64,000 nucleotides of DNA, taken from contig NZ_LR590481.1 of assembly GCF_901482605.1 (NCBI RefSeq), positions 2,604,001 to 2,668,000 on the forward strand. Reading direction: 5' to 3'. Positions 1-8,175 of this stretch are shown here, piece after piece. Below the pieces are notes generated by a model. It was not told where the DNA came from. It ran no database searches and saw nothing but the letters and a program-made list of their open reading frames with translations. The translations under genes and the position numbers were made by a program. This stretch comes from Hathewaya histolytica. GTDB lineage: Bacteria; Bacillota; Clostridia; Clostridiales; Clostridiaceae. Each line of letters starts with the position of its first letter. Position 1 is the stretch's first letter.

Positions 1-960
1 ATCCTTATTATCATGCAACAAGGGTAATAGTGTTTCAGCAAACCTTGCAAGATTCCATGCGGCAATATTAGGTTGATTACCATAAGCATACCTACCATGA
101 ATATCAATAGAACTAAATACAGTTGCAGTGTCATACACATCCATAAATGCACAAGGACCATAGTCAATTGTTTCTCCACTAATTGCCATATTATCAGTAT
201 TCATTACTCCATGAATAAAACCGACTAATTGCCATTTTGCAATAAGCTCAGCTTGTTTCTTGATTACCTCCTGAAGCAAGAAAAGATGGGGATTCTCTTT
301 ATGCTCTGTTCCTTCAAAATGTTTTTGTAAAGTATAATCAGCCAATGCCTTAAGCTCTTCAACTGTACCCCATTGTGAAGCGTATTGAAATGTACCAACA
401 CGTATATGGCTTGAGGCTACACGAGTCAGTATTGCACCAGGTAGCTCAGTTTCCCGGATTATTTGCTCACCTGTTGTAACCACAGCTAAACTACGAGTAG
501 TAGGAATACCTAATGCATTCATTGCCTCACTTATAATGTATTCTCTTAACATTGGACCTAGGGCTGCTTTCCCATCGCCTCCTCTTGAATATGCAGTTCT
601 ACCTGAACCTTTAAGCTGAATATCAAATACTTCACCTTTTGGAGTCATATGCTCCCCCATGAGCATTGCTCTTCCATCACCTAACATGGTAAAATGACCG
701 AATTGATGTCCTGCATATGCTTGAGCAAGAGGTTTGGCCTCTTCTGGTATCTTATTTCCTGCAAGTATATCTACTCCATCATTGCTTTGTAATGCCTTAT
801 CACTTAGCCCTAAGGATTTTATTAAAGAATAATTTATTGCAACCAATTTGGGTGAGGGTACATGGCTTGGGCTCTGTCTAGTAAAAAACATTTTTGGAAG
901 GCGAGCATAACTATTTTCAAAGTTAAATCCTGTTTCTGTTGTTAACTTTTCTTCTTTCAT
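1..960 (-). CDS. selO: SelO/YdiU family protein adenylyltransferase, C-terminally cut by the window
   Basis: The first 320 codons of a SelO (YdiU/UPF0061) protein read in from the minus strand and run off the left edge, so the C-terminal third or so is missing. SelO proteins are pseudokinase-fold enzymes that transfer AMP to protein substrates and are linked to redox stress. Visible family blocks are the N-terminal NSYARLP region, [14 protein letters not shown], the QLKGSGRT stretch followed by SRGGDGKA, and HGVMNTDNM, which holds the catalytic Asn/Asp neighbourhood. The ATG at 960 is preceded by AAGGAGA at good spacing. The next gene (potD-like) is on the same strand but separated by a terminator. 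The family call is firm; the substrate is not known. Confidence 0.93.
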   Translation of the reverse strand, partial: MKEEKLTTETGFNFENSYARLPKMFFTRQSPSHVPSPKLVAINYSLIKSLGLSDKALQSNDGVDILAGNKIPEEAKPLAQAYAGHQFGHFTMLGDGRAMLMGEHMTPKGEVFDIQLKGSGRTAYSRGGDGKAALGPMLREYIISEAMNALGIPTTRSLAVVTTGEQIIRETELPGAILTRVASSHIRVGTFQYASQWGTVEELKALADYTLQKHFEGTEHKENPHLFLLQEVIKKQAELIAKWQLVGFIHGVMNTDNMAISGETIDYGPCAFMDVYDTATVFSSIDIHGRYAYGNQPNIAAWNLARFAETLLPLLHDNKD

Positions 961-1190
961 TGTATCTCCTTTTCTTCTTTTATTTTTTATATAGCTTTTT
1001 TAATTAAGAAAAATTCATATTTTTAGATATAAACTTCTATAATAACTTATCTCTTTTTAGTGTATACTTCTAAGAACTTATTATTCTCACCATATTTCCC
1101 CTTAGGCACTAACTCTTATAGTCTAATCTCTAAATTCTAACTATCCTTTAAGATCTAATTATATAAAATGCTTTTAAGTGTATTTATATA

Positions 1191-1230
1191 AAAATAATGA
1201 AAGGCTAATAAAAGAGCCTTTCATTATTTT
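1191..1230. terminator. Bidirectional terminator between potD-like gene and selO
   Basis: A perfect 16-bp stem (arms 1191-1206 and 1215-1230) with an 8-nt loop and A/T-tracts on both sides. It sits just after the stop codon of the potD-like gene on the minus strand. The remainder of 961-1190 is AT-rich and I see no gene in it. Confidence 0.85.
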
Positions 1231-1233
1231 TCT

Positions 1234-2289
1234 TTAATTACTTGATTTTATGTTTACCCATGCATGATCATATAGTTTTTTAACTTCCTTAGGGAAATCA
1301 ACATATATTTCACATCTATCCATTATTTCTTTAGGCATATATGCATTAGGATTATTTCTAACTTCCTCTGGTTGTTTTAACCTTGCTTCTTTATTTGGAG
1401 TTGTATATCCTATTTCATCAGCTATTCTTAATGCACTTTCCTTATCACTTACAAAGTTTATGAACTTTTCAGCACCTTCAACATTTTTAGCATTACTAGG
1501 TATACATAAGCTATCAATCCAGAAATTTGCACCTTCCTTAGGTACTACATAAACTAAATTAGGATTTTCGTCTTGAAGATTTAAGCCTTCTCCAGACCAG
1601 ATCATATTTATATCAGATTCTCCTGCTGGAATCATTGTAGTTCCATTATCAACTCCATATATTGGATTTAATGATTTTCTTTGTTTTAATAATAGCTCTT
1701 TAGCTTCTTCAATTTCTTTTGGATTAGTTGAATTTAAAGAATATCCAAGTTTCTTTAAAGCTGCTCCCATAGTATCTCTATAGGTATCAAACATAAAGAC
1801 CTTACCTTTATATTTTTCATTCCACAGTATATCCCAACTATCTACTTTTTCTTTTACCACATTTTTATTATAAATAAGCCCCACTGTTCCAAACATATAA
1901 GGAACTGAATATTTATTACCTGGGTCTATTTCTAGGTTTAAGTAATCTTTATCCATTTGAGATATATTAGGTATATTATCTTTGTTTATCTTTTGAACAA
2001 GATCTTTTTTAATCATTCTTGGCATTAGGGCATCAGAAACTAAAATAACATCATATTTTACTCCACCCTTACTAATTTTTTGATACATTGTCTCCATATC
2101 ATCAAAAGTTTCAATATTAACTTTTATACCATACTTCTTCTCAAACTCTTTTATAGTTTCTTTATCTATATTTTCTCCATAGTTAAAAAAACTTATTTCT
2201 TTAGGAGACTCTTTGCTACATCCTACAAAGAATGTACCCATCATTACTATACAAATTGATAAACTCAATAATTTAAATAATTTTTTCAT
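1234..2289 (-). CDS. Spermidine/putrescine ABC transporter substrate-binding lipoprotein (PotD-like)
   Basis: A 351-residue extracytoplasmic solute-binding protein of the PotD/PotF type, which captures polyamines for an ABC importer. The N-terminus is a lipoprotein signal (MKKLF, hydrophobic run, lipobox ending GC at about residue 24). The mature part shows PotD hallmarks: SFFNYGENIDKETIKEFEKKYG at the start, the VPYMFGTVGLIYN block and the WIDSLCIPSNAKN block. The ORF can be opened 15 codons upstream, but AAGGAG lies 7 nt before the ATG at 2289, so that start is preferred. The usual potA, potB and potC partners are not adjacent on either side, making this an orphan binding protein here. Confidence 0.88.
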   Translation of the reverse strand: MKKLFKLLSLSICIVMMGTFFVGCSKESPKEISFFNYGENIDKETIKEFEKKYGIKVNIETFDDMETMYQKISKGGVKYDVILVSDALMPRMIKKDLVQKINKDNIPNISQMDKDYLNLEIDPGNKYSVPYMFGTVGLIYNKNVVKEKVDSWDILWNEKYKGKVFMFDTYRDTMGAALKKLGYSLNSTNPKEIEEAKELLLKQRKSLNPIYGVDNGTTMIPAGESDINMIWSGEGLNLQDENPNLVYVVPKEGANFWIDSLCIPSNAKNVEGAEKFINFVSDKESALRIADEIGYTTPNKEARLKQPEEVRNNPNAYMPKEIMDRCEIYVDFPKEVKKLYDHAWVNIKSSN

Positions 2290-2640
2290 GCTACAACTCC
2301 TTCCATGTATTATACAGTTATTGTAATACCTCAAGCTATCATTGATTAATCAAACTGTGACAATTATCTGTACTTATAATAAATACCATAACAGTTTCTT
2401 TAAATGAATCTATTATAACTAAGCTTTTTCTTAATAGTCCAGTAGATCCTTCCCCCACAATGAAGCTACATATGATAATATACAATACTTCTATTAAAAA
2501 TGTCTATAATATTTAATTCTTAGGCAAACATTACCTACTCCTAAAAAGAAAGTTTTATCTGAAAAAAAAGACATAAAAAAATAGTTGATTTTATAAATTC
2601 TATAAAACTAACAAAAAAAATCAATCAACCTTTTAAAGGC
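2290..2640. other. Gene-free stretch upstream of potD-like gene
   Basis: AT-rich sequence with stops in all frames. It must hold the promoter of the potD-like gene, but I could not fix one. An imperfect A/T-rich inverted repeat (around 2582-2630) could be a weak terminator. Nothing else is recognisable. Confidence 0.5.
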
Positions 2641-2643
2641 TAG

Positions 2644-2811
2644 GTATACCTAATTAAAGTCAATGGAAAAAATGATTATAATATATCTTTTTTAAAAGAT
2701 AAAATTAACATTAATGGTACTTGGTATGAAATAGATAGTAATATTATTAATGTGTTATATAATCTTTATAAAGAATTGGACTATGAAGAAGAAAATTTTT
2801 TTAATAAATAA
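2644..2811 (+). pseudogene. C-terminal remnant of an unrecognised gene
   Basis: An open frame of 55 codons that starts right after a TAG at 2641-2643, has no start codon or ribosome binding site, and ends with TAA at 2809-2811. The translation looks like real protein (VNGKNDYNISFLKDK, then NINGTWYEID, then a helical acidic tail ending EEENFFNK). It overlaps the 3' end of the convergent nucleotidyltransferase gene by about 30 bp. I do not recognise the family. It is probably the tail of a gene whose front has been lost. Confidence 0.4.
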
Positions 2812-3272
2812 TATTTATAATCAATCATTTTTACTTTTTCAATTCTCCCCATTAGTTCATAATAATTACGCCATTCCGTTACTGATTGAAGCGGGATTTT
2901 TACGCCATTAATCTCTGTATAGTCGATAATGTCATCTTTATTAAGTTGAAAATAAAAATCTCTACCCTTATTTACTATGACAAAGCCTGCTATCACATCA
3001 ATATCGACATCTTCAACTTTAAATTCAAGAAATTTTTTAGTTTTGTATTGAATATTGGGATTTTTAGGCTGAAGTTCTCCTAAAGAGAGCAATATATTCT
3101 TTAATGCTTGCACATCGCTTTCTGCAACCATAATATCTATATCATGAAATTCACTTGATATTCCTTTTATATATAATAAAAGAGATGCCCCTATTCCCCA
3201 TGTGATATTATTATCATTTAGCTCTTTTGCAATTTTAGAAAGAACTTCAAACTTCTTTTCTACCTCTATCAT
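2781..3272 (-). CDS. Nucleotidyltransferase-fold protein
   Basis: A 163-residue protein with the signature of the minimal nucleotidyltransferase fold: WGIGASLLLY, then the metal-binding acidic pair in HDIDIMV (residues about 43-49), and a third acidic position in VDIDVIAG (about 92-99). Such proteins transfer nucleotides to drugs, RNAs or toxin partners; nothing here shows which. The ATG at 3272 has GGAGG 6 nt upstream. It stands alone, with no partner toxin or antitoxin gene beside it. It could equally be called an aminoglycoside-nucleotidyltransferase-like or AbiEii-like protein. Confidence 0.65.
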   Translation of the reverse strand: MIEVEKKFEVLSKIAKELNDNNITWGIGASLLLYIKGISSEFHDIDIMVAESDVQALKNILLSLGELQPKNPNIQYKTKKFLEFKVEDVDIDVIAGFVIVNKGRDFYFQLNKDDIIDYTEINGVKIPLQSVTEWRNYYELMGRIEKVKMIDYKYYLLKKFSSS

Positions 3273-3557
3273 GCTTGACCTCCACGATTCCCTATTTACC
3301 TAGCTATATTTTTTAATAATTACTGGTTTACCTTTATTTACAATAACTTTCATCTAACATATCTGTTATATTTACCTATAAATATTTGGACAGTATTGAA
3401 CTTTGTTTTGTTTAGCAAACTCATCTATCCCTAGTAGTACCTATATATATTTATTTCATCATAAATTTCAATAATCCCTTTCAAATTATTAAGTGAATCA
3501 TAATATCTTTTTTCGTATTTATTTTCATTATAATATATTGACTTATATATAGTAATA

Positions 3558-4103
3558 TTATAAAGTTTCGATTTCAACTTTTATGGCTGTAGCACCTTCT
3601 AATTGAAACCATTTTAAGTGTGCCTTAAACTCTGATTCAACCTTATCTAGGTTACATATATTTTCTATAACGTAAGCGCCTTTATTTTCAACATATTTAT
3701 CTATTACTACATGATGTTCTCCATGCTGTATTCCACTTAAATCAATTCCTACTAATCTCACGTTAAAATCTAATAATTTATCTACAAGTTCATTAGTTAG
3801 ATATGGCCTTGATTCAGAATTAAAATACTCCTCACTTCCGTATCCGTAGTTTTCTAAATATCCAGTTCTAAATATTACAAAAGAATTTTCTTTAACTCTT
3901 ATATTATCTAATATACCAGTATCTATAATATCTAAATTTCTAGCATCTATTACACTAACATCTATTTCTGATGGTAGCTGTATTTTTGATAAATTATAAC
4001 AATCTATATGGGTTCCTATATGTTGCCTTTGATGTGCTGGTTGTGATTCTCCCCATTGCAATATTTTCTGAGGAATATTGAATTCCTTTAGATGCAAATT
4101 CAT
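3558..4103 (-). CDS. Cyclase family protein (kynurenine formamidase-like metal hydrolase)
   Basis: A 181-residue member of the cyclase/kynurenine formamidase family (PF04199), metal-dependent hydrolases of amide or lactone substrates. The family motif HxGTHxD is visible as HIGTHIDCY at about residues 29-37, followed by the conserved VIDARN, VIFRTGY and VGIDLSG blocks and a second His-rich site (QHGEHHV) that completes the metal centre. It begins one base after the MarR gene stop, with GAAGGAG just upstream, so the two are cotranscribed. The natural substrate cannot be read from sequence; the pairing with MarR suggests inducible detoxification or catabolism. Confidence 0.85.
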   Translation of the reverse strand: MNLHLKEFNIPQKILQWGESQPAHQRQHIGTHIDCYNLSKIQLPSEIDVSVIDARNLDIIDTGILDNIRVKENSFVIFRTGYLENYGYGSEEYFNSESRPYLTNELVDKLLDFNVRLVGIDLSGIQHGEHHVVIDKYVENKGAYVIENICNLDKVESEFKAHLKWFQLEGATAIKVEIETL

Positions 4104-4104
4104 C

Positions 4105-4566
4105 TTATATATCTCCTTCCACCTCTATGATTTTATCTAAATAGTTATTAAACTTTTTTAAAAAACTAGCTACAACTTCTTGCTCTTCTTCATCTATATT
4201 TTTAAAAAACTTATTATTTCTTTCTTCCCACTGCCTATGTTTTATTTCATGATGTTTATATAACCTTTCACCTAACTCTGTTAACTTAAAATATATTTCC
4301 TTATCATTCTCAGGTTTTTTGTATTTATCAATAAGTTTATTATTTAAAAGCTTTTTACAAAGTTTACTTATGGCACCCCTAGTCATATTCATGCTTTGAG
4401 CTATTTTAGTAACATTAGGATCCTCCATTTTGCCTATGAAATCTATACAATGTATTTCTGAAACTCCATACTTCTCATATTCACCCTTAAATGATATCTT
4501 TCCTAAAATTTCTTCTTTTTCATATATCTCTTTAAAACTCTTCATAATAATATTAATATTATCCAC
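4105..4566 (-). CDS. MarR family transcriptional regulator
   Basis: A winged-helix MarR-type repressor of about 153 residues. The recognition region is clear (VTKIAQSMNMTRGAISKLCKKL, then LIDKYKKPENDKEIYFKLTELG for the wing). The ORF can start at a GTG at 4575, but that codon is inside the AGGAAGG ribosome binding site; the in-frame GTG at 4566 has 8-nt spacing and is preferred. It leads the operon with the cyclase-family gene. A palindrome overlapping its own promoter (4623-4643) is a likely autoregulatory operator. Confidence 0.88.
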   Translation of the reverse strand: MDNINIIMKSFKEIYEKEEILGKISFKGEYEKYGVSEIHCIDFIGKMEDPNVTKIAQSMNMTRGAISKLCKKLLNNKLIDKYKKPENDKEIYFKLTELGERLYKHHEIKHRQWEERNNKFFKNIDEEEQEVVASFLKKFNNYLDKIIEVEGDI

Positions 4567-4622
4567 TTCAAACACCTTCCTATTATCTTCAACAAAGCAA
4601 CACTATTTTTGTTTCCTTGGAT

Positions 4623-4654
4623 ACAATATTAATATATTATTGTTTCCTTGTCAA
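4623..4654 (-). promoter_or_regulatory. Promoter and probable MarR operator
   Basis: On the minus strand, TTGACA (4649-4654) is followed after exactly 17 nt by TAATAT (4626-4631), a near-consensus sigma-A promoter for the MarR-cyclase operon. A near-palindrome spanning 4623-4643 (arms ACAATA and TATTGT) covers the -10 region, the usual position for a MarR autorepressor site. Confidence 0.7.
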
Positions 4655-4682
4655 CAATATTAATGTAAAAAAATAAAAGACC

Positions 4683-4691
4683 ACTAAAATC
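4683..4691 (+). repeat. Left target site duplication of the IS
   Basis: ACTAAAATC, identical to the copy at 6399-6407 on the other side of the element. Confidence 0.85.
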
Positions 4692-4743
4692 GAGACCACT
4701 GAAAAACTTATAGTTTTTCGGGGGTTTACTTTTTACATAATTT

Positions 4744-4796
4744 AAAAGACTCAAGTTTATACCATTTTGTGGTATGAGCTTGAGTCTTTTTGTATT
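4744..4796. terminator. Hairpin downstream of the transposase gene
   Basis: AAAGACTCAAG and CTTGAGTCTTTTT form the arms of a stem-loop with an inner TACCA/TGGTA stem. It lies inside the IS just after the transposase stop and probably terminates transposase transcription and blocks read-in. Confidence 0.65.
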
Positions 4797-4818
4797 ATTA
4801 AACCCTAATCGGGTATAT

Positions 4819-6282
4819 TTACTGATTGCTTAGAGTCAATATTCTCTTCAAGTTTACAGCAAAAATGGTCAATGCACCTTGCATTTGCATGCCAACAAGA
4901 CCTGCGGCTGACGCAACATCATACCCATGTCTATGTTTCATTTCACTATTTTTAGCTTCAATTTTATATCTCTCTTTTGATTTTTCTTTAAAAAAATCAG
5001 TTTCTTGAAATTCAATATGTTTTTGATGCGTATTCGTTTTGATTGAAACTGAGTATGATTTAGTTTTAGCACCTTCTTTATAGCACCCTTGTTTTAAAGG
5101 GCAACACTGACACTTTTTAACATCAAAAAAATAAGAAATTACTGTACCTAGTCCATCTTTGGCATGTTTTTTAGGTCTAGTACTAGTTTTCTTAGTACTC
5201 ATATGGCCAGCTTCACACGCATACATATCTGCATCTTTATTATATTCAAACTTCGTTTTAGTTTGTCTTTTGTTACCATGAGATACTGATTTACTAAGCT
5301 TTGCAATTAGATTTTTTTCACTTTCATTTACATATTCTATATTTTCTTTTTCTGAATAAGCTGCATCTCCAATAATATTTTCTATGTTTAAGCCAGAGGC
5401 TTCGCTCTTTTCAATAAGTGATTTTAGTTGTTTTCCATCGTGTTTTTCTCCCGAAGTAACTACAGCAGCAGTAATAATACGTTCCTCAGTCATTGCAATA
5501 TGAGTTTTATACCCAAAGAAAGATGTATCAGCAGTTTTGTGTCCAACTTTTGCGTCAGCATCTTTAGAGAATGACAAAACCTCTAAATCATCTTCGATTG
5601 TTTCTTTTAATAAATTTAATTTTTCTTTTACAGCTGGATAACTTGAAATGACCTCTTCTTTTTCAATAACTGATATAAGTTTTTGACAATACTCTATTTC
5701 ATCCTCAAGAAGACCGTTGTTAACTTTATTAGGAAACCTTGCTTTCATTGACTCATCAATGTTATAAACTGACTTTCGAAGTTTTTTAGATTGTTCAATT
5801 AAAACTTCCCTAGGTGTTTTTTGATTGTATCTAGCTTTGGTATGAGTTGAATCAACAATAATTGATTTTGATTTTATAATTTCCTTTTCCAATGCTATTT
5901 CTACGGTTTTAGAAATTAGCATGTCCATTAGATTAGTGTCCTTTAAGCGTAGCTTTCTAAATTTAGTTAAAGAACTTGGATTAATTACATCCTCCTCCGG
6001 AGCCATATCTAAGAAATATTTAAAAGACATATCATATTTAGAGCGTTCAACAACATCTACATCAGAAATATTGAAAATAGTTTTTAGTAAAAGATATTTA
6101 AACATTCTTATTGGGTCAATCGCTCCGCGACCGTTATTATTGCAATATGTAGAAACTAATTCATCGTAGATGAATGAGAAATCTACCATTTCTTTAATCC
6201 TTCTCAACATATTATCTTTAGGGATAATCCTATCATATATATCACCATATTCGCTTAATATCATCTTTTGATGCATTAACAT
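4819..6282 (-). CDS. IS1182-family DDE transposase
   Basis: A 487-residue transposase, full length for the family. The N-terminal DUF772-type domain (GRGAIDPIRMFKYLLLK, NPSSLTKFRKLRL) is followed by the DDE catalytic core: first Asp in IIVDSTHTKA (about residue 143), second Asp in IIGDAAYSEKEN (about 304), and the catalytic Glu in the C-terminal YKIEAKNSEMKHRHGYD block (about 447). A Cys-rich insert (CEAGH, CQCCPLKQGCY) is typical of this group. The ATG at 6282 follows AGGTGATTTT. No frameshift or stop interrupts it, so it may be active. Confidence 0.94.
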   Translation of the reverse strand: MLMHQKMILSEYGDIYDRIIPKDNMLRRIKEMVDFSFIYDELVSTYCNNNGRGAIDPIRMFKYLLLKTIFNISDVDVVERSKYDMSFKYFLDMAPEEDVINPSSLTKFRKLRLKDTNLMDMLISKTVEIALEKEIIKSKSIIVDSTHTKARYNQKTPREVLIEQSKKLRKSVYNIDESMKARFPNKVNNGLLEDEIEYCQKLISVIEKEEVISSYPAVKEKLNLLKETIEDDLEVLSFSKDADAKVGHKTADTSFFGYKTHIAMTEERIITAAVVTSGEKHDGKQLKSLIEKSEASGLNIENIIGDAAYSEKENIEYVNESEKNLIAKLSKSVSHGNKRQTKTKFEYNKDADMYACEAGHMSTKKTSTRPKKHAKDGLGTVISYFFDVKKCQCCPLKQGCYKEGAKTKSYSVSIKTNTHQKHIEFQETDFFKEKSKERYKIEAKNSEMKHRHGYDVASAAGLVGMQMQGALTIFAVNLKRILTLSNQ

Positions 6283-6398
6283 AAAATCACCTGCTTAAAT
6301 TAGTAATATAAAAATTATACTAAAAAATAGACATAACATCTACACAAACTGTAGTGTTATGTCTATTAAGATTAGGAGGGTACTTTTTCAGTACCCTC

Positions 6399-6407
6399 AC
6401 TAAAATC
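6399..6407 (+). repeat. Right target site duplication of the IS
   Basis: ACTAAAATC, identical to 4683-4691. The flanks AAATAAAAGACCAC (left) and GTAGTCTTTTATTT (right) pair with one mismatch once the IS is removed. Confidence 0.85.
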
Positions 6408-6627
6408 TGTAGTCTTTTATTTAAAACTCATTCCTTTCTATTAATTGAAATGTAATTTTCTTTTTTTACAATTGATATTCCAATGGACCTAAAAAACTAT
6501 AATACCATCACCAGCTTTTATAAAATATATCATTTTAAAATATATCATTACAATAACATCTTAGATCCATATATTATAACTTAAGTTAATTATGATATAA
6601 TAAACATAAGGTATTGGAGGTGTTTTT

Positions 6628-6723
6628 ATGAAGGTCTGTGATACATTCAGCTGTAAATCAGCTTGCTCCTTGCAAAGACTACAAAAAGGTCAGCTATGCT
6701 TTGTTTGGAGCCTAAGCTGTTAA
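6628..6723 (+). CDS. Small Cys-rich leader-like peptide (31 residues)
   Basis: A 31-codon ORF with five Cys residues (positions 4, 9, 13, 24 and 31), beginning MKVCDTFSCK and ending WSLSC. TTGGAGGTG lies 5 nt before the ATG, a better ribosome binding site than most genes here, and a TATAAT element is at 6596-6601. The second half of the ORF is also the left arm of a long stem-loop (6692-6770). I do not recognise the peptide. It may be a regulatory leader peptide, a genuine small protein, or a chance ORF inside a structured RNA. Confidence 0.45.
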   Translation: MKVCDTFSCKSACSLQRLQKGQLCFVWSLSC

Positions 6724-6796
6724 GTTAGCTGAAATGCTTACATGCTTTAGGTTCTGTAACACATAGCTTTTTAGTATTCTTTGCTTTGATACTATG
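6692..6796 (+). promoter_or_regulatory. Structured leader ahead of the CD3324-like regulator
   Basis: AGCTATG (6692-6698) pairs with CATAGCT (6764-6770) and GGAGCCTAA (6707-6715) pairs with TTAGGTTCT with two G-U pairs, giving a two-tier stem ending in a T-run. A second hairpin with arms TAGTAT and ATACTA follows before the ribosome binding site of the next gene. A smaller hairpin (AGCTG/CAGCT, 6649-6663) lies upstream. This resembles an attenuator or cis-regulatory RNA. It fits no riboswitch class I know. Confidence 0.45.
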
Positions 6797-6818
6797 ATAA
6801 AAGTGGAGGAGTAAGGAA

Positions 6819-7097
6819 ATGAAGTATGTAAAGGCGCAAGATGTGTTACCAGAAGAAATTCTTAAAATAATACAAGAATATGTAGATGGAAAATATCTTT
6901 ATGTCCCCAGAAAAAATGAAAATCATAAGGCTTGGGGAGAAAAAAGTGGTATAAAAAATATTCTTAAAGCGAGAAATATTGAAATTTACAAAAAATACCT
7001 TAGTGGAACTACTATTAGTGAACTAACTAAAGAATATTACCTATCAGAAAAAAGTATAAGAAGAATAATAGGTCAAGAAAAACGTATACTCTCATAA
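6819..7097 (+). CDS. CD3324 family HTH protein (Mor-activator-like)
   Basis: A 92-residue DNA-binding protein of the clostridial CD3324 type, related to the Mor/C-Tn activator fold. The front (DVLPEEILKIIQEYVDGKYLYVPRK) is the strand that precedes the HTH in this family, and ISELTKEYYLSEKSIRRI is the helix-turn-helix. The ATG has GGAGGAG 7 nt upstream. It is monocistronic, ends before a strong terminator, and is preceded by an unusual structured leader with a micro-ORF, which may control it. Target genes are unknown. Confidence 0.75.
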   Translation: MKYVKAQDVLPEEILKIIQEYVDGKYLYVPRKNENHKAWGEKSGIKNILKARNIEIYKKYLSGTTISELTKEYYLSEKSIRRIIGQEKRILS

Positions 7098-7244
7098 TCA
7101 TTACAGAACTATTTATTAGATTGAATACTTGTTTTAAACCATGTTATGATTTCATTGTGATATTTCGATGAAAGTTATAATTTCCAATTTAAAACAGTAT
7201 CTAAAACTAAAATGATTGTGAATATATAGTGTGTTTTAAATTGA

Positions 7245-7295
7245 GATGATTATTATTACTTTCAATTGAAGTAATGATAATCATCTTTTATTTAT
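7245..7295 (+). terminator. Rho-independent terminator
   Basis: A 17-bp stem with one mismatch (arms 7245-7261 and 7269-7285), loop TCAATTG, then TTTTATTTATT. Confidence 0.85.
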
Positions 7296-7387
7296 TAGGC
7301 TTATAAGAAACTGAAACTAAAAGTAAGGTAAATTTATTTAAATGAAAAATAAAAATAACACATGTTAGAAAAGAGGTGCTGGATTTT

Positions 7388-8047
7388 ATGAAAGCTTTTA
7401 TAGATAAATATAAATATAATTATATAAAGAAGTGTTTACATGATTTAAATAGTACTTTCAAAACTTGTGTAGATACTAATGTTATTGAAGCAAGTAAATC
7501 ATATATACAAAATAAAATACTAAATCTTTTTACAAACTTATCTGAGGAAGAAAAAAAGCTACTTGATATTAGTAAAATAACTGATCCCTTACACATTGAT
7601 AAGTACTTCGCCGACTTGAATGAATATGTATATGGTATACCTAAAATTACAAACTCACAAATCAATAAATTGTTCAGAAAAGAAAAAAATTTAAAATTAC
7701 CAGAGCTAAGTGTAGAAAACCCAAAGAAGGTATACCTAAGTTGGATTGATGAATCCACTAGAAAATTGTTTCTTATCTATAATATGAATGGTAAATTTGT
7801 AGGTATGGTAGGAAGAATTCAAAATTATAATTCAGGCAATACTAATATGTGTGCAATTTGTAATCGTATAGGTCGACACAATGAAATAGCATTTATTTCA
7901 GTTATGTGTAAAACTCCAAATGCAAGAGAAGGTACTTATAAATCTATAGGCTTCAATATATGCTTAAATAGTAAGAAATGTAATGAGCGAATTACATCTA
8001 TTGAAAAACTTGAGACAATTTTAAAGGATGTTAATAATATAAAGTAA
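7388..8047 (+). CDS. FusB/FusC-like elongation factor G-binding protein
   Basis: A 219-residue homologue of FusB/FusC/FBP, proteins that bind EF-G on the ribosome and speed its release, giving fusidic acid tolerance. The N-terminal helical bundle is followed by the LSWIDESTRKLFLIYN block and a treble-clef zinc finger with Cys pairs CAIC (about residue 156), MC (about 175) and NICLNSKKC (about 194-202). A GTG at 7376 lies inside the AGAGGTG ribosome binding site, so the ATG at 7388 is the better start. It is a single gene between terminators. Whether it confers resistance cannot be told from sequence. Confidence 0.85.
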   Translation: MKAFIDKYKYNYIKKCLHDLNSTFKTCVDTNVIEASKSYIQNKILNLFTNLSEEEKKLLDISKITDPLHIDKYFADLNEYVYGIPKITNSQINKLFRKEKNLKLPELSVENPKKVYLSWIDESTRKLFLIYNMNGKFVGMVGRIQNYNSGNTNMCAICNRIGRHNEIAFISVMCKTPNAREGTYKSIGFNICLNSKKCNERITSIEKLETILKDVNNIK

Positions 8048-8120
8048 TAACTACATGCACTTTTGCCCCATATTCAACATTGAAAAATCAATGAATACAT
8101 TATACTCCTGTAACATACGC

Positions 8121-8153
8121 AATAAGGACTTATTTACAAAATAAGTCCTTATT
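8121..8153. terminator. Bidirectional terminator between convergent genes
   Basis: Perfect 14-bp arms AATAAGGACTTATT and AATAAGTCCTTATT around a 5-nt loop, shared by the FusB-like gene and the convergent membrane-protein gene. Confidence 0.85.
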
Positions 8154-8175
8154 ATGCAATATGAAATGTATCTCT

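Larger units (their letters stand above)
4692..6398 (-). mobile_element. IS1182-family insertion sequence, 1,707 bp, with 9-bp target duplication
   Basis: The element carries one transposase gene and imperfect terminal inverted repeats: GAGACCACTGAAAAA inward from 4692 and GAGGGTACTGAAAAA inward from 6398 (12 of 15 identical). Both ends also form hairpins. ACTAAAATC occurs directly outside each end (4683-4691 and 6399-6407), giving a 9-bp target site duplication. Joining the flanks rebuilds a stem-loop, so the insertion hit its loop. The copy looks intact and recent. Confidence 0.88.
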
